Below are positions 8,085-16,516 of a stretch of DNA of 64,000 bases, one piece after another. Under the pieces are notes generated by a model that did no database searches, had not been told where the DNA came from, and worked only from the letters and a program-made list of their open reading frames with translations. The DNA comes from VRUE01 sp963732225. Its GTDB lineage: Bacteria > Actinomycetota > Thermoleophilia > Solirubrobacterales > 70-9. The position numbers and the translations under genes are program-made. Where the stretch lies: positions 496,001 through 560,000 of the forward strand of contig CAVSYR010000002.1 of the NCBI GenBank assembly GCA_963732225.1. The letters are read 5' to 3'. Position 1 is the first letter of the stretch. Each line of letters begins with the position of its first letter.

Positions 8085-9064
8085 AGCTGCTCGTCACCGG
8101 TGCCGCCGGCTTCATCGGCTCCACCTACGTGCGTCTCGCCGGCGCCGAGCACGAGATCCGCGTGCTCGACAAGCTCACCTACGCCGGCCGCCCCGAGAAC
8201 CTGCCCGAGGGCACCGAGCTGATCGAGGGCGCGATTGAGGACCCGAGGATCGTGCGCGAGGCGATGGAGGGCTGCGACGCCGTCGTCAACTTTGCCGCCG
8301 AGTCCCACGTCGACCGCTCGATAGACGACCAGGACGCCTTCGCCCGCACCCACGTGATCGGCACCGGCACCCTGCTCGACGCCGCCCGCGATCTCGGCGT
8401 CGGCCGCTACCTGCAGGTCTCCACCGACGAGGTCTACGGCTCGATCGAGTCGGGCTCATTCACCGAGACCTCGCCGCTCGACCCCTCCTCGCCCTACTCG
8501 GCGACTAAGGCGGCCGGCGACCTGCTGGTCACCGCCCACGTCCACACCTACGGCATCGACGCCTCGATCGTGCGCGGCTCCAACAACTACGGCCCGCGCC
8601 AGTACCCGGAGAAGCTGATCCCGCTGATCACGCTCAACGCCCTGCACGGCGACTCGCTGCCGGTTTACGGCGACGGCAAGCAGGTCCGCAACTGGCTCTA
8701 CGTCGAGGACTTCTGCAGCGGTATCCACACCGTGCTGAACAAGGGCAAGGCCGGCGAGGCCTACAACGTCGGCGGTCCTGACGAGTGCGAGAACATCGAG
8801 GTGATCAAGCGGGTGATCGAGCTGACCGGCAAAGACGAGTCGCTGATCTCCTACGTCGCCGATCGCCCCGGCCACGACCGTCGCTACTCGCTCTCCTCGG
8901 CCAAGCTGAAGGAGCAGCTCGGCTGGGAGGCCCAGGTCCACTTCGCCGAGGGGCTGGAGAAGACCGTCGCCTGGTACCGCGAGAACGAGGACTGGTGGGG
9001 CCCGATCCGCTCCGGCGAGTACCGCGAGTACTACGAAAAGCAATACGGCAAGGCCCTCGGCTAG
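8081..9064 (+). CDS. rmlB: dTDP-glucose 4,6-dehydratase
   Basis: 327 residues, the expected length of this extended SDR. It converts dTDP-glucose to dTDP-4-keto-6-deoxyglucose using bound NAD. Motifs: VTGAAGFIGS (NAD binding) at 4-13, NFAAESHVDRSI near 69, STDEVYG with the catalytic Thr-Asp-Glu triad near 109, PYSATKAAGD (YxxxK), and SNNYGPRQYPEKLIP. Overlaps of 4 nt with rmlD and 1 nt with rmlC (TAGTG) show a tight operon rmlA-D-B-C. Confidence 0.95.
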   Translation: MKLLVTGAAGFIGSTYVRLAGAEHEIRVLDKLTYAGRPENLPEGTELIEGAIEDPRIVREAMEGCDAVVNFAAESHVDRSIDDQDAFARTHVIGTGTLLDAARDLGVGRYLQVSTDEVYGSIESGSFTETSPLDPSSPYSATKAAGDLLVTAHVHTYGIDASIVRGSNNYGPRQYPEKLIPLITLNALHGDSLPVYGDGKQVRNWLYVEDFCSGIHTVLNKGKAGEAYNVGGPDECENIEVIKRVIELTGKDESLISYVADRPGHDRRYSLSSAKLKEQLGWEAQVHFAEGLEKTVAWYRENEDWWGPIRSGEYREYYEKQYGKALG

Positions 9065-9612
9065 TGCTCGAGCGCCTGCCGACCAAGCTCGAGGGAGTGG
9101 TCCTGCTCGGGCCGGCCGTCCACGGCGACGAGCGCGGCTTCATGGTCGAGACCTACCGCCGCGACCTCTGGGCCGAGCACGGAGTCGGGGTCGAGTTCGT
9201 CCAGCACAACCACTCGCGCTCGTCCAAGGGAACGCTGCGCGGCCTGCACTTCCAGACCGAGCCCGGCCAGGCGAAGCTGGTCCGCTGCCCGCGCGGCAAG
9301 ATCTTCGACGTCGCGGTCGACCTGCGCCGCGGCTCGCCCACCTACGGTCAGTGGGAGGGCTACGAGCTCGACGACGAGCAGCATCGCCAGCTCTTCATCC
9401 CGGTTGGTTTCGGCCACGGCTTCGCCGTGCTCAGCGAGGTCGCCGACGTCACCTACCTCTGCTCCAGCACCTATGACCCGGCCACTGAGTCCGGCATCGC
9501 CTGGGACGACCCCGGCGTCGGGGTCGAGTGGCCGGTCGACGCTCCGCTGCTCTCAGAGCGCGACAAGACCGCGCCGACGCTCGCCGAAGTCGGCGAGACG
9601 CTCCCCTTCTGA
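9064..9612 (+). CDS. rmlC: dTDP-4-dehydrorhamnose 3,5-epimerase
   Basis: 182 residues from GTG 9064, which overlaps the rmlB stop by one base. The cupin epimerase shows DERGFMVETYR, the active-site HNHSRSSKGTLRGLHFQ (catalytic His within RGLHFQ), KLVRCPRGKIFDVAVDLRRGSPTYG, and IPVGFGHGFAVLSE. It performs the double epimerisation between RmlB and RmlD. It is the last gene of the rhamnose operon. Confidence 0.95.
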   Translation: MLERLPTKLEGVVLLGPAVHGDERGFMVETYRRDLWAEHGVGVEFVQHNHSRSSKGTLRGLHFQTEPGQAKLVRCPRGKIFDVAVDLRRGSPTYGQWEGYELDDEQHRQLFIPVGFGHGFAVLSEVADVTYLCSSTYDPATESGIAWDDPGVGVEWPVDAPLLSERDKTAPTLAEVGETLPF

Positions 9613-9738
9613 ATCGCGTTTTACGTCGCACTTTCGCTTCGCACTCGCTTCAGTCAACGCGCCACGGTTGTGTCCGCGCCCTGCACGATTGCGCCCATGC
9701 CAAACGCAAACCGCCATAGACATGTCCGCCACATGGCC

Positions 9739-9744
9739 TAATGT
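9739..9744 (+). promoter_or_regulatory. -10 hexamer TAATGT, leaderless promoter of the antitoxin
   Basis: TAATGT ends 7 nt before ATG 9752 with no Shine-Dalgarno, which gives the toxin-antitoxin pair its own promoter separate from the rhamnose operon. Confidence 0.5.
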
Positions 9745-9751
9745 CATCCAC

Positions 9752-9982
9752 ATGCCCAAGATGATCCAGATCCGCAATGTGCCCGACGAGGTCCACACGA
9801 CGCTCAAGGTGCGCGCTGCCGAAGAGGGGATCTCCCTCTCCGACTACATAAAGCGCGATCTCGAAGAGCTCTCCAAGCAACTGACCCTCGGAGATGTCTT
9901 TGCCCGCGCTCGCGCGCGCGGCCCCTCCGGGATCACCACCGAGGAGATCGTCGAGGGTATTCGAGCATCCCGCGGCGAGTAG
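9752..9982 (+). CDS. FitA/VapB-type ribbon-helix-helix antitoxin
   Basis: 76 residues from ATG 9752; an alternative ATG lies at 9761. The N-terminus MIQIRNVPDEVHTTLKVRAAEEGISLSDYIKR is the classic FitA-like ribbon-helix-helix, where the strand contacts operator DNA and the two helices dimerise. The acidic/arginine C-terminal tail (ITTEEIVEGIRASRGE) would thread into the toxin active site. It ends 7 nt before the PIN-domain toxin and very likely neutralises it and represses the pair. Confidence 0.85.
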   Translation: MPKMIQIRNVPDEVHTTLKVRAAEEGISLSDYIKRDLEELSKQLTLGDVFARARARGPSGITTEEIVEGIRASRGE

Positions 9983-9989
9983 CGGGATC

Positions 9990-10397
9990 GTGCCCGTTAT
10001 CGACGCATCGGTCGTCGTCAGCGTGCTGGCCGACGCCGAGCACGCTCCCTGGGCCGAGGCCCAGCTTTCGACCGGTAGCACCGGCCGATCCCTTTGGGTT
10101 CCGCATCTGATCGATGCGGAGGTCGGTCAGGCGCTGCGCCGTGAAGTTACGTTTGGTCGGCTGGATGAGGACAGGGCAGACGCGGCGCTGCTGGATCTCA
10201 TGCGGATGCCGCTTCGCCGCATCGATCACATCGGCCTGATCCAGCGGGCCTGGGAGCTGCGCCACAACTTCAGCTTCTACGACGGTCTCTATGTCGCCCT
10301 CGCCGAGGGCTTGGAGGTGTCCCTGGTCACGCTGGACCACCGCCTCGCCAAGGCCGTCGGCGAGACCACCAAAGTGGCCGTACTCACTGCGGGCTAG
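9990..10397 (+). CDS. vapC: PIN-domain ribonuclease toxin (VapC family)
   Basis: 135 residues from GTG 9990. The metal-binding acidic residues of the PIN fold are all present: Asp in VIDASV at the N-terminus, Glu in LIDAEVGQAL, Asp in SFYDGLYVALAE, and the LVTLDHRLA segment near the C-terminus. VapC toxins cleave tRNA or rRNA when the antitoxin is degraded. The start is 7 nt downstream of the antitoxin stop, the usual antitoxin-first order. The substrate RNA cannot be predicted. Confidence 0.88.
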   Translation: MPVIDASVVVSVLADAEHAPWAEAQLSTGSTGRSLWVPHLIDAEVGQALRREVTFGRLDEDRADAALLDLMRMPLRRIDHIGLIQRAWELRHNFSFYDGLYVALAEGLEVSLVTLDHRLAKAVGETTKVAVLTAG

Positions 10398-10401
10398 GAG
10401 G

Positions 10402-11277
10402 TCAGCGCCCGCGTGCCGCGGTAATCCCGAGGCTGACCGCGAGCTTGGCGCCGATTCCGGCGTAGACCGCGGCGTTGAGCAGCGGGTTGTGCTCCTCGGC
10501 GTCGAAGCGGCGGTAGAAGCGGCCCATGCCGCGGTGGAAGGCGATCTCCTGTTTGGGCGCCCGCCGCTTGCCGCTGGAGCCGCCCTTGACGTGCAGGGCG
10601 ACGCCGGCCGGCTCGTAGAAAACCTTCCAGCCCGCCTGCCAGAAGCGCCGGCACCAGTCGAGGTCCTCCATGTAGAGCCAGTAGCCCTCGTCGAGCAGGC
10701 CGACCTCGCGCACCGCCTCGGCGCGGCAGAGCATGAAGGCACCGTTGACGGCGTCGACCTCGCCCGGATCGTCGTCGCCGAGGTGGGTGGCGCGGTACTG
10801 GCTCAGCGACTCGCCGGCGTCGTCGCCGCGGCCAAGGCCGGTGAAGTGGGCGAGGGCACTGAGCGGGGTGGGGAAGGAGCGCTTGCAGGCGTGGTCCAGC
10901 TCACCGGACTCGGTCACCAGCTTGCAGCCGACCATGCCGATCCGCTCCTCCGAGTACAGCCGCGCCAGCGCGGCGTCGAGGGTGCCGGCGTAGACCTCGG
11001 TGTCGGGGTTGAGCAGCAGCACCGCTTTCGCCTCGTCCTCGCGCAGGACGACGTTGTTGGCGGCCGAGAAACCGATGTTCTCGCGGCGCAGCAGCCTCAC
11101 CTCTCCGAACTCGCGCTCGACCATCTGCGGAGTTGAATCCGGGCTGCCGCTGTCGACCACGGTCACCCGCATCGTTCCCTGCGACGGATGCTCCCGCAGC
11201 GAGCCCAGGCAGCGGCGCAGCAGCTCTTCGGCACCGTGGCTGACGATGACGATCTCGAGATCGAGCGGAGCGGACAT
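10402..11277 (-). CDS. Family 2 glycosyltransferase
   Basis: 291 residues. GT2 motifs: LEIVIVSHGAEELL at the N-terminus, VVDSGSPD, NIGFSAANNVVL, LLNPDTEVYAG as the DXD region, and LLDEGYWLYMEDLDWCRRFW with the catalytic ED. The C-terminal 60 residues are basic with amphipathic helices, common in rhamnosyltransferases that work at the membrane. It sits 12 nt downstream of the polyprenyl glycosylphosphotransferase, probably the same transcript, so it may add the second sugar to the lipid carrier. The acceptor is unknown. Confidence 0.8.
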   Translation of the reverse strand: MSAPLDLEIVIVSHGAEELLRRCLGSLREHPSQGTMRVTVVDSGSPDSTPQMVEREFGEVRLLRRENIGFSAANNVVLREDEAKAVLLLNPDTEVYAGTLDAALARLYSEERIGMVGCKLVTESGELDHACKRSFPTPLSALAHFTGLGRGDDAGESLSQYRATHLGDDDPGEVDAVNGAFMLCRAEAVREVGLLDEGYWLYMEDLDWCRRFWQAGWKVFYEPAGVALHVKGGSSGKRRAPKQEIAFHRGMGRFYRRFDAEEHNPLLNAAVYAGIGAKLAVSLGITAARGR

Positions 11278-11289
11278 GGCTGGGATTCT

Positions 11290-12786
11290 CTAGTAGGCGC
11301 CTTCGCCGCGGACGATTGCCCGCGGCGTGCGCAAGAGGATCGCCAGGTCGCCGGCGACCGAGAGGTTGTCGAGGTAGTCGCGCTCCATCGCCAGCCGCTC
11401 CTCGAAGGTGAGGTCGCCGCGGCCGTAGACCTGCATCGGCCCGGTCAGGCCCGGCTTGATCGCGAGCCGGGCGCGCTGGCGCTCGTCATATAGGGCGACC
11501 ACCGCCTCCTCCTCGGGTCGCGGCCCGACCAGCGACATGTCGCCGCGCAGCACGTTGATCAGCTGCGGAAGCTCGTCGAGGCTGGTCCGCCGCAGCAGCC
11601 GACCGGCACGGGTGATGCGGGGGTCGTCGACGATCTTGAAGGCGGGCTCGTCGAGCTTCTCGAGGTCGACCAGCTCGGCCAGCCGCTCCTCGGCGTCGGT
11701 GACCATGGTGCGGAACTTCAGCATCGTGAACGGCACGCCGTCCTTGCCGGCGCGCTTCTGGCGAAAGAAGACCGGCGTGCCCGAGTCGATCACGATCAGC
11801 AGCGCGATCGCCGCCAGCAGCGGCGAGAGCAGGGTCAGCATCAGGCCCGAGACGAGTAGGTCGAGCCCCCGCTTCAGCGCCAGGGTCGAGCGCGGCGGGT
11901 CGGAGAAGCGGAAGTCGAGCACCGGCAGCTCGGCCAGGCGGTTGAGCTCGATCCCCGGTCCCAGCAGGCCGTAGTGCTTGGGCAGGAAGGTGAGGCCGAG
12001 CCCGGCGCTCTTGCACTCCTCGATCAGGTGCTCGACGTCGCGCTCGCCCATCTCCTGCTCGGCGACGACGACGCGCTCGACGTTGTGCTCGCGGGCCACC
12101 CGCGAGATCTCTTCGATCGAGCCCAGCCGCGGCAGCGAGGCGCGCCGGTCCTTGTCGCGCGGAGCCGAGAGGTAGCCGACCAGCTGCAGCCGCGCCTCCG
12201 GGTGGGTGGCGATCCGCCGCGCCACCACGTCGACCAGGCTCGCCGGCCCGATCACGATGCCGATCGCGACCCCGGTCAGCCGCTGCCAGACGAAGCGCAG
12301 CACCGCGCGGGCGACGAAGCAGGCGAGCACGGCGCCGATGCCGACGATGATCGCGCTCTTCGCCGACAGCGCCCCGCCCGGACTCAGCCAGAGCAGGCCG
12401 TCGAGCACGATCGTGCCCAGGGCGCTTGCCGAGATCAGCGAGGGCAGCTCGTCGAGGGTGCTGTGGCGGATGCGGCGGTGATCGTTGTCGTAGAGCCCGT
12501 GCAGCTTCAGTACCAGCAGCCAGGCCGGGGTGAAGAGCACGGCCCAGAAGAGCTTGGCCACATCGGTGGTCGAGGTGAGGGCGGTGGCGACGCAGAGCGC
12601 GGCGAAGATCGAGACCCAGTCACCGGCGGCGAGCAGGCGCCGCAACATCGCCCCGCGTCGCCGCGAGCCGCTCGGGCCGGTCAGCCCGAGCCGGTTCGCC
12701 ATCTCGGTCTGGGCGGGGGTCGATGCTTGCGGCGCGGCTACCGCCTCGGTCTCTCCGCGGGCCTCCTCGCGGGTCTTGGCGCTCAT
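11290..12786 (-). CDS. Polyprenyl glycosylphosphotransferase (WbaP/ExoY-type initiating sugar transferase)
   Basis: 498 residues from ATG 12786. Architecture: an N-terminal cytoplasmic tail, about four membrane helices (residues 55-165), a CoA-binding-like Rossmann segment (IGPASLVDVVARRIATHPEARLQLVGY onward), then the bacterial sugar transferase domain with KRGLDLLVSGL, FFRQKRAG, FTMLKFRTM and RTSLDELPQLINVLRGDMSLVGPRPE. It transfers a sugar-1-phosphate to undecaprenyl phosphate and so starts repeat-unit assembly. Its ATG overlaps the stop of the ligase gene by one base (TGATG), so coupling is expected. Confidence 0.88.
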   Translation of the reverse strand: MSAKTREEARGETEAVAAPQASTPAQTEMANRLGLTGPSGSRRRGAMLRRLLAAGDWVSIFAALCVATALTSTTDVAKLFWAVLFTPAWLLVLKLHGLYDNDHRRIRHSTLDELPSLISASALGTIVLDGLLWLSPGGALSAKSAIIVGIGAVLACFVARAVLRFVWQRLTGVAIGIVIGPASLVDVVARRIATHPEARLQLVGYLSAPRDKDRRASLPRLGSIEEISRVAREHNVERVVVAEQEMGERDVEHLIEECKSAGLGLTFLPKHYGLLGPGIELNRLAELPVLDFRFSDPPRSTLALKRGLDLLVSGLMLTLLSPLLAAIALLIVIDSGTPVFFRQKRAGKDGVPFTMLKFRTMVTDAEERLAELVDLEKLDEPAFKIVDDPRITRAGRLLRRTSLDELPQLINVLRGDMSLVGPRPEEEAVVALYDERQRARLAIKPGLTGPMQVYGRGDLTFEERLAMERDYLDNLSVAGDLAILLRTPRAIVRGEGAY

Positions 12787-14801
12787 CAGCAAGTCCACCC
12801 GCCGCCCTGCAAGCAGGCGGCGACCGGGTTGAGTTCGCGCGCCTTTTTCAGATCCGCCTTGGCCGCCGCGGCTTCGCCCGCCTCGTGCTCGACCCGCGAA
12901 CGCAGGTAGTACCACTGCCAGTTGCGGTCCTCGCGTTCGATCGCGTGGCTGAAGTGCGTGACTGCGACCGGGTAGTTCCCCTGGCGCTCGGCCAGCAGGC
13001 CGAGCTGGACGTAGGGGGAGGCCGCCCAAGGCTCGATCGATCGAGCGGTTTCGGCATGATCGGTGGCGCCGCCGAAGTCTTCCCTTGCCGCTGCGGCCTG
13101 GCTGGAGTCGATCTCGTGTTCGACCAGCAGCGGTCCGACCAGGGCGACCGCCGAGACCCAGGCGAGGACCACGGCCGTGACGGTCAGGCCGAAGCGGCGC
13201 CCGTCGGCCTTGGAGCTCGTCTGGCGCCGGGGGTCGGCGGCGAGCTGGCTGCAGCGCGCGGCGACAACCACGCCGGCGGCGAGGAAGAAGAACGCTCCGA
13301 TCGCGGGGATCTCCCAAAACCAGTCAAAGGCCGCCCCGACCGCGAAGGCGAGCATCGCCGCGAGCAGGGCCGCGTAGCGGTCGCGCTGTGGCTCGGGCGC
13401 GGCCCGCCAGGTGGCGAAGGCGCACCAGAGCAGCGTCGCGATCAGGGCGATCACCAGCAGCCCGCCGACGACGCCCAGCTCCGCGAACGCCTCGAGGTAG
13501 AGGGAGTGTGCGTCGTGGACCGGGAGTTCGATCGAGCGCAGCTGGTTCCAGGAGAACTGGTAGGTCCCCGCCCCGTGACCGAGGATCGGCTTTTCGCCGA
13601 AGGCTTCGATCGCCACCTTGTAGAACTCGTGGCGCCCGGCGCCCGAGAGGTCGGCGAAGTGCGCCTGCGGATTGCTGGGGAACTGGATGTCGGGGCTGGA
13701 GAACTGGTGCCAGGCGCGACCGCCGACCGCGACGACGACCGCGACGACCGCCAGGGCCGCGGCAAGGGCTATGCCCCTCAGCACCTTCGGATTGCGGGAG
13801 ATCGCAACCGCCCGCCCGCTCAGCCTGCCCTCGCGGCGCTCCTCCCAGCGCAGTGCGGCGAAGAGCAGCAACGAGACCGCGGTGCCGGCGAGCAGGATCA
13901 GCAGGACGGTGACGCCCTGGTCGATCGCCGCCTGGCCGCCGAGGTTGTCGGCGAGGCTGTGGCGCGTCTGCACGGCCAGCACGGCCGGAAGTGCCCCGAG
14001 CGCTCCAATTGCGAGCGTTGCCAACAGCCAGAGCCGATCTCTCGAGAGGACCAGCAGGCAGCCGCAGGCGACCACGAGCGAAAGCAGGCCACCGCGCGAG
14101 TAGGTGAAGTAGAGGGCGAGCAGGCTGGCGGGGATCAGGGCGACCGAGAGCCAGCGCAGGGTGGCGGAGAGGGCGCGGCGGCTGGTCCAGAGCATCAGTG
14201 CAATTCCGATGCCAAAAACCGCCCCGTTGGCGTTCCAGTAACCAAGCGGATAACTCAGTCGCGGTCCGCTGCCAACCGACTGGGAAACGTCGAGCAGATG
14301 CGGCAAAAGGCGCCCACCGAGGCCGAGCAGCGCGACCAATGCCGCGGCAATTGTTAGACCTTCAGCGAAACGTTGGCGCCGTTCGTCGGTTTGGGCGATC
14401 AGGAACGCGGCAATGAAGAACCCGAGGTAGACCGCGACGCGGTCGGCCTCGGTGACGCTCAGCTCAATCGACCCCGACCAGAGAGATGAGAGTGCACACA
14501 AAAGCGACAGACAGACGATCAGTCCGCCTGCCCAGTACAACGGTCGCTCTGGCTTCACCGCCGAGCCAGCGCCAAAGACGAGCAGGGCAACCACGACCAG
14601 CCACACCGCAAGGCCGGCAATGTGACGACTGCTCACATCAAAACCGCCGCCAGCCAGGGCGAGGCCGCCGATCAGGGCCACTGGCGCAAGCAACGCCGCC
14701 GTTTGGTCTAACCTTGCGCGCGATGAACGTCGGGAAGCGCCATCGCCGGGCGCCGCAATGGGCTCACCTTTCCTTGCTGATCTCAGTGATTGCTCTGGCA
14801 T
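12786..14801 (-). CDS. O-antigen ligase-like protein with C-terminal tetratricopeptide-like region
   Basis: Up to 671 residues. About eleven hydrophobic segments occupy residues 30-500, with the Wzy_C-type loop around HDAHSLYLEAFAELG, a hallmark of O-antigen ligases and polymerases. After the last helices comes a soluble TPR-like tail (SPYVQLGLLAERQGNYPVAVTHFSHAIERE). The start is uncertain: ATG 14801 would overlap the divergent gene at 14723 by 79 nt, and a TTG or GTG near 14690-14680 may be used instead. It is coupled to the glycosylphosphotransferase. It probably polymerises or ligates the glycan begun by its neighbour. Confidence 0.78.
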   Translation of the reverse strand: MPEQSLRSARKGEPIAAPGDGASRRSSRARLDQTAALLAPVALIGGLALAGGGFDVSSRHIAGLAVWLVVVALLVFGAGSAVKPERPLYWAGGLIVCLSLLCALSSLWSGSIELSVTEADRVAVYLGFFIAAFLIAQTDERRQRFAEGLTIAAALVALLGLGGRLLPHLLDVSQSVGSGPRLSYPLGYWNANGAVFGIGIALMLWTSRRALSATLRWLSVALIPASLLALYFTYSRGGLLSLVVACGCLLVLSRDRLWLLATLAIGALGALPAVLAVQTRHSLADNLGGQAAIDQGVTVLLILLAGTAVSLLLFAALRWEERREGRLSGRAVAISRNPKVLRGIALAAALAVVAVVVAVGGRAWHQFSSPDIQFPSNPQAHFADLSGAGRHEFYKVAIEAFGEKPILGHGAGTYQFSWNQLRSIELPVHDAHSLYLEAFAELGVVGGLLVIALIATLLWCAFATWRAAPEPQRDRYAALLAAMLAFAVGAAFDWFWEIPAIGAFFFLAAGVVVAARCSQLAADPRRQTSSKADGRRFGLTVTAVVLAWVSAVALVGPLLVEHEIDSSQAAAAREDFGGATDHAETARSIEPWAASPYVQLGLLAERQGNYPVAVTHFSHAIEREDRNWQWYYLRSRVEHEAGEAAAAKADLKKARELNPVAACLQGGGWTC
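14709..14714 (+). promoter_or_regulatory. -10 hexamer TAACCT before the 14723 gene
   Basis: TAACCT ends 8 nt before ATG 14723, consistent with the leaderless pattern of this genome and with choosing 14723 as the start. Confidence 0.4.
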
Positions 14802-15307
14802 TGGCTTGCTTTCCTGCGCTTGCTCAGGCCGAATGTACGAGCTCGAGCTGCGTCCAATACACCGAATCTATCCCCAAGCCCGAAGGCGAAAACACGCCTC
14901 AGGTCCACCAGAAAACCCCGGCGAAGGCCTCGAAGACCGGTAAGGACGGCGGTTCGCAGCCTTCCCAGCCGGGCGACTCGAAGGGCACGAAGGAAGCTGA
15001 AGGGTCTGAAGGGGGCGAAACATCGGAAAAGGAAGGCGCCGTAGGGGGTGGACACGGCGGCGGCAATGGGCAGGGTAAACCAGGCGGCAGCGCCCACGAG
15101 GGTGGCCAGCAGGCCATGCATCCCGGCGCTCAGAGCAAGTCCAGCGTCCCGGCGTCGAATTCCAGTGACGGTGGCGGCTCCTCGCCGCTCGTCCCGATCC
15201 TGATCGCGATCGCTGTTCTCGCTGCCATCTCGGTGGCGGTTGTGATGATCAGGCAGCGCCGCCAGCGCGGTGGACCGAGCGCAACGGCCTCCCCCGAGGC
15301 GAACTGA
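14723..15307 (+). CDS. Exported Ser/Gly/Lys-rich protein with C-terminal membrane anchor
   Basis: 194 residues from ATG 14723. A basic start and hydrophobic core ending ALAQA form a Sec signal peptide (cleavage near residue 36). Then comes a low-complexity segment of Gly, Ser, Lys and Glu (residues 50-145), and a single C-terminal hydrophobic helix (PLVPILIAIAVLAAISVAVV) followed by RQRRQRGG. That is a type I membrane-protein plan resembling cell-surface stalk proteins; no LPXTG is seen. It lies 2 nt before the glycosidase gene, so the two are probably one transcript. Function unknown. Confidence 0.6.
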   Translation: MNVGKRHRRAPQWAHLSLLISVIALALACFPALAQAECTSSSCVQYTESIPKPEGENTPQVHQKTPAKASKTGKDGGSQPSQPGDSKGTKEAEGSEGGETSEKEGAVGGGHGGGNGQGKPGGSAHEGGQQAMHPGAQSKSSVPASNSSDGGGSSPLVPILIAIAVLAAISVAVVMIRQRRQRGGPSATASPEAN

Positions 15308-15309
15308 CC

Positions 15310-16455
15310 ATGGCTCAGGAGCGGAGGCGCCCACTTGGGCAGGCTCGTGCGTGGCTGGCAGCAGTGGTTCTTTGCTTGGCCTGCGCGGCAGCGACCGCGC
15401 CCGCCGCGATGGCCCTGCCCAGCGGCTTCTGGGGCGTTTCGCCCCAGGCCGCGCCGAGCGTCGAACAGTTCCAGCGACTGCATGCCGGTGGGGTGGAAAG
15501 CGTGCGCATCCCGATTTCCTGGGCGGCGACGCAGCCGCTCAGCGGCACGGAAGCGAACTTCACCACGCCCGATCAGCTCGTTGCTGGCGCCGCAGCGGCG
15601 GGTCTCAACGTGCTGCCCTTCGTCTACGACGCCCCCGCCTGGGCGGTGGCTCAGGCTCGGGTTCCTCATAGTGGGGCGACCGCGCCGAAGACACTTCCGG
15701 TGAAGACCGGCGCGCAGCGCAGTGCCTGGGCGAACTTCCTCGAGCTGGTGGTGCAGCGCTACGGACCCTCCGGCTCGTTTTGGGCGGCCAACCCATCGAT
15801 TCCCGCCAGCCCGATTCGCACCTGGCAGATCTGGAACGAGCCGAACTTCAAGTATTTCGTGACCCGACCTAGCCCGTCCGACTACGGCAAGTTGGTCAAC
15901 ATCTCCTACTCGGCGATCAAAAGCGTCGACCCGGGGGCGAAGCTGATCCTCGGTGGTCTGTTCGCGCGGCCGGGAGAAGCCAAATTCAAGAGAAAGCCAC
16001 CGGAAGCGTATTACGCAACTGACTTCTTGGATCAGATGTACCGCCTCACGCCGGGCATCAAGAACAAGTTCACCGGGATCGCTCTGCACCCATATACCGC
16101 GAAGTATCAGCTGCTCACACCCGAGATCGAAGAAGTCCGCACCGTTCTCAATGCGCGCCACGATCCGAACAAGAAGCTTTGGATCACCGAGATCGGTTGG
16201 AGTTCCGAACCGCCCGATCCGGCCCACGATGCCTTCGCCAAAGGTCCTTCCGGGCAGGCAAAGCAGTTGAAAGGCGCCTTTAGCCTCTTGCGGAGCAAGG
16301 CGGCGAAATGGAAGCTGCAGCGGATCTACTGGTTCTCGGTTGACGATGCGCCTGGAATCTGCAACTTCTGTGGCGGCTCGGGCCTCTTCGGCCCCGGTTT
16401 CGTGCCCAAGAAGTCCTGGTTCGAATACGTCAAGTTCGCCGGCGGCACCCCCTAG
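15310..16455 (+). CDS. Secreted clan GH-A-like glycoside hydrolase
   Basis: 381 residues with a signal peptide ending AAMA near residue 35. The TIM-barrel clan A pattern is clear: FWGVSP, VRIPISWAATQP at strand 2, the acid/base Glu in IRTWQIWNEPNF (about residue 178), and the nucleophile Glu in LWITEIGWSS (about 296). Closest in feel are GH39/GH5-like proteins of actinobacteria, about the right length for a single catalytic domain. It may trim or remodel the surface polysaccharide made by this locus; the substrate is not known. Confidence 0.75.
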   Translation: MAQERRRPLGQARAWLAAVVLCLACAAATAPAAMALPSGFWGVSPQAAPSVEQFQRLHAGGVESVRIPISWAATQPLSGTEANFTTPDQLVAGAAAAGLNVLPFVYDAPAWAVAQARVPHSGATAPKTLPVKTGAQRSAWANFLELVVQRYGPSGSFWAANPSIPASPIRTWQIWNEPNFKYFVTRPSPSDYGKLVNISYSAIKSVDPGAKLILGGLFARPGEAKFKRKPPEAYYATDFLDQMYRLTPGIKNKFTGIALHPYTAKYQLLTPEIEEVRTVLNARHDPNKKLWITEIGWSSEPPDPAHDAFAKGPSGQAKQLKGAFSLLRSKAAKWKLQRIYWFSVDDAPGICNFCGGSGLFGPGFVPKKSWFEYVKFAGGTP

Positions 16456-16503
16456 CAGGGGTTCGCCAACCCCTGCTGTCCATCGCCCGATCTAGCGGCT
16501 GCG

Positions 16504-16509
16504 TAAGAT
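16504..16509 (+). promoter_or_regulatory. -10 hexamer TAAGAT, leaderless promoter of lhr
   Basis: TAAGAT ends 7 nt before TTG 16517. This supports the unusual TTG start, for which no Shine-Dalgarno is visible. Confidence 0.5.
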
Positions 16510-16516
16510 CGGTGGG

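Noticed and set aside
14486..14722. Upstream extension of the 14723 exported protein
   Set aside because: The signal peptide begins right after ATG 14723 and the extension is antisense to the ligase gene.
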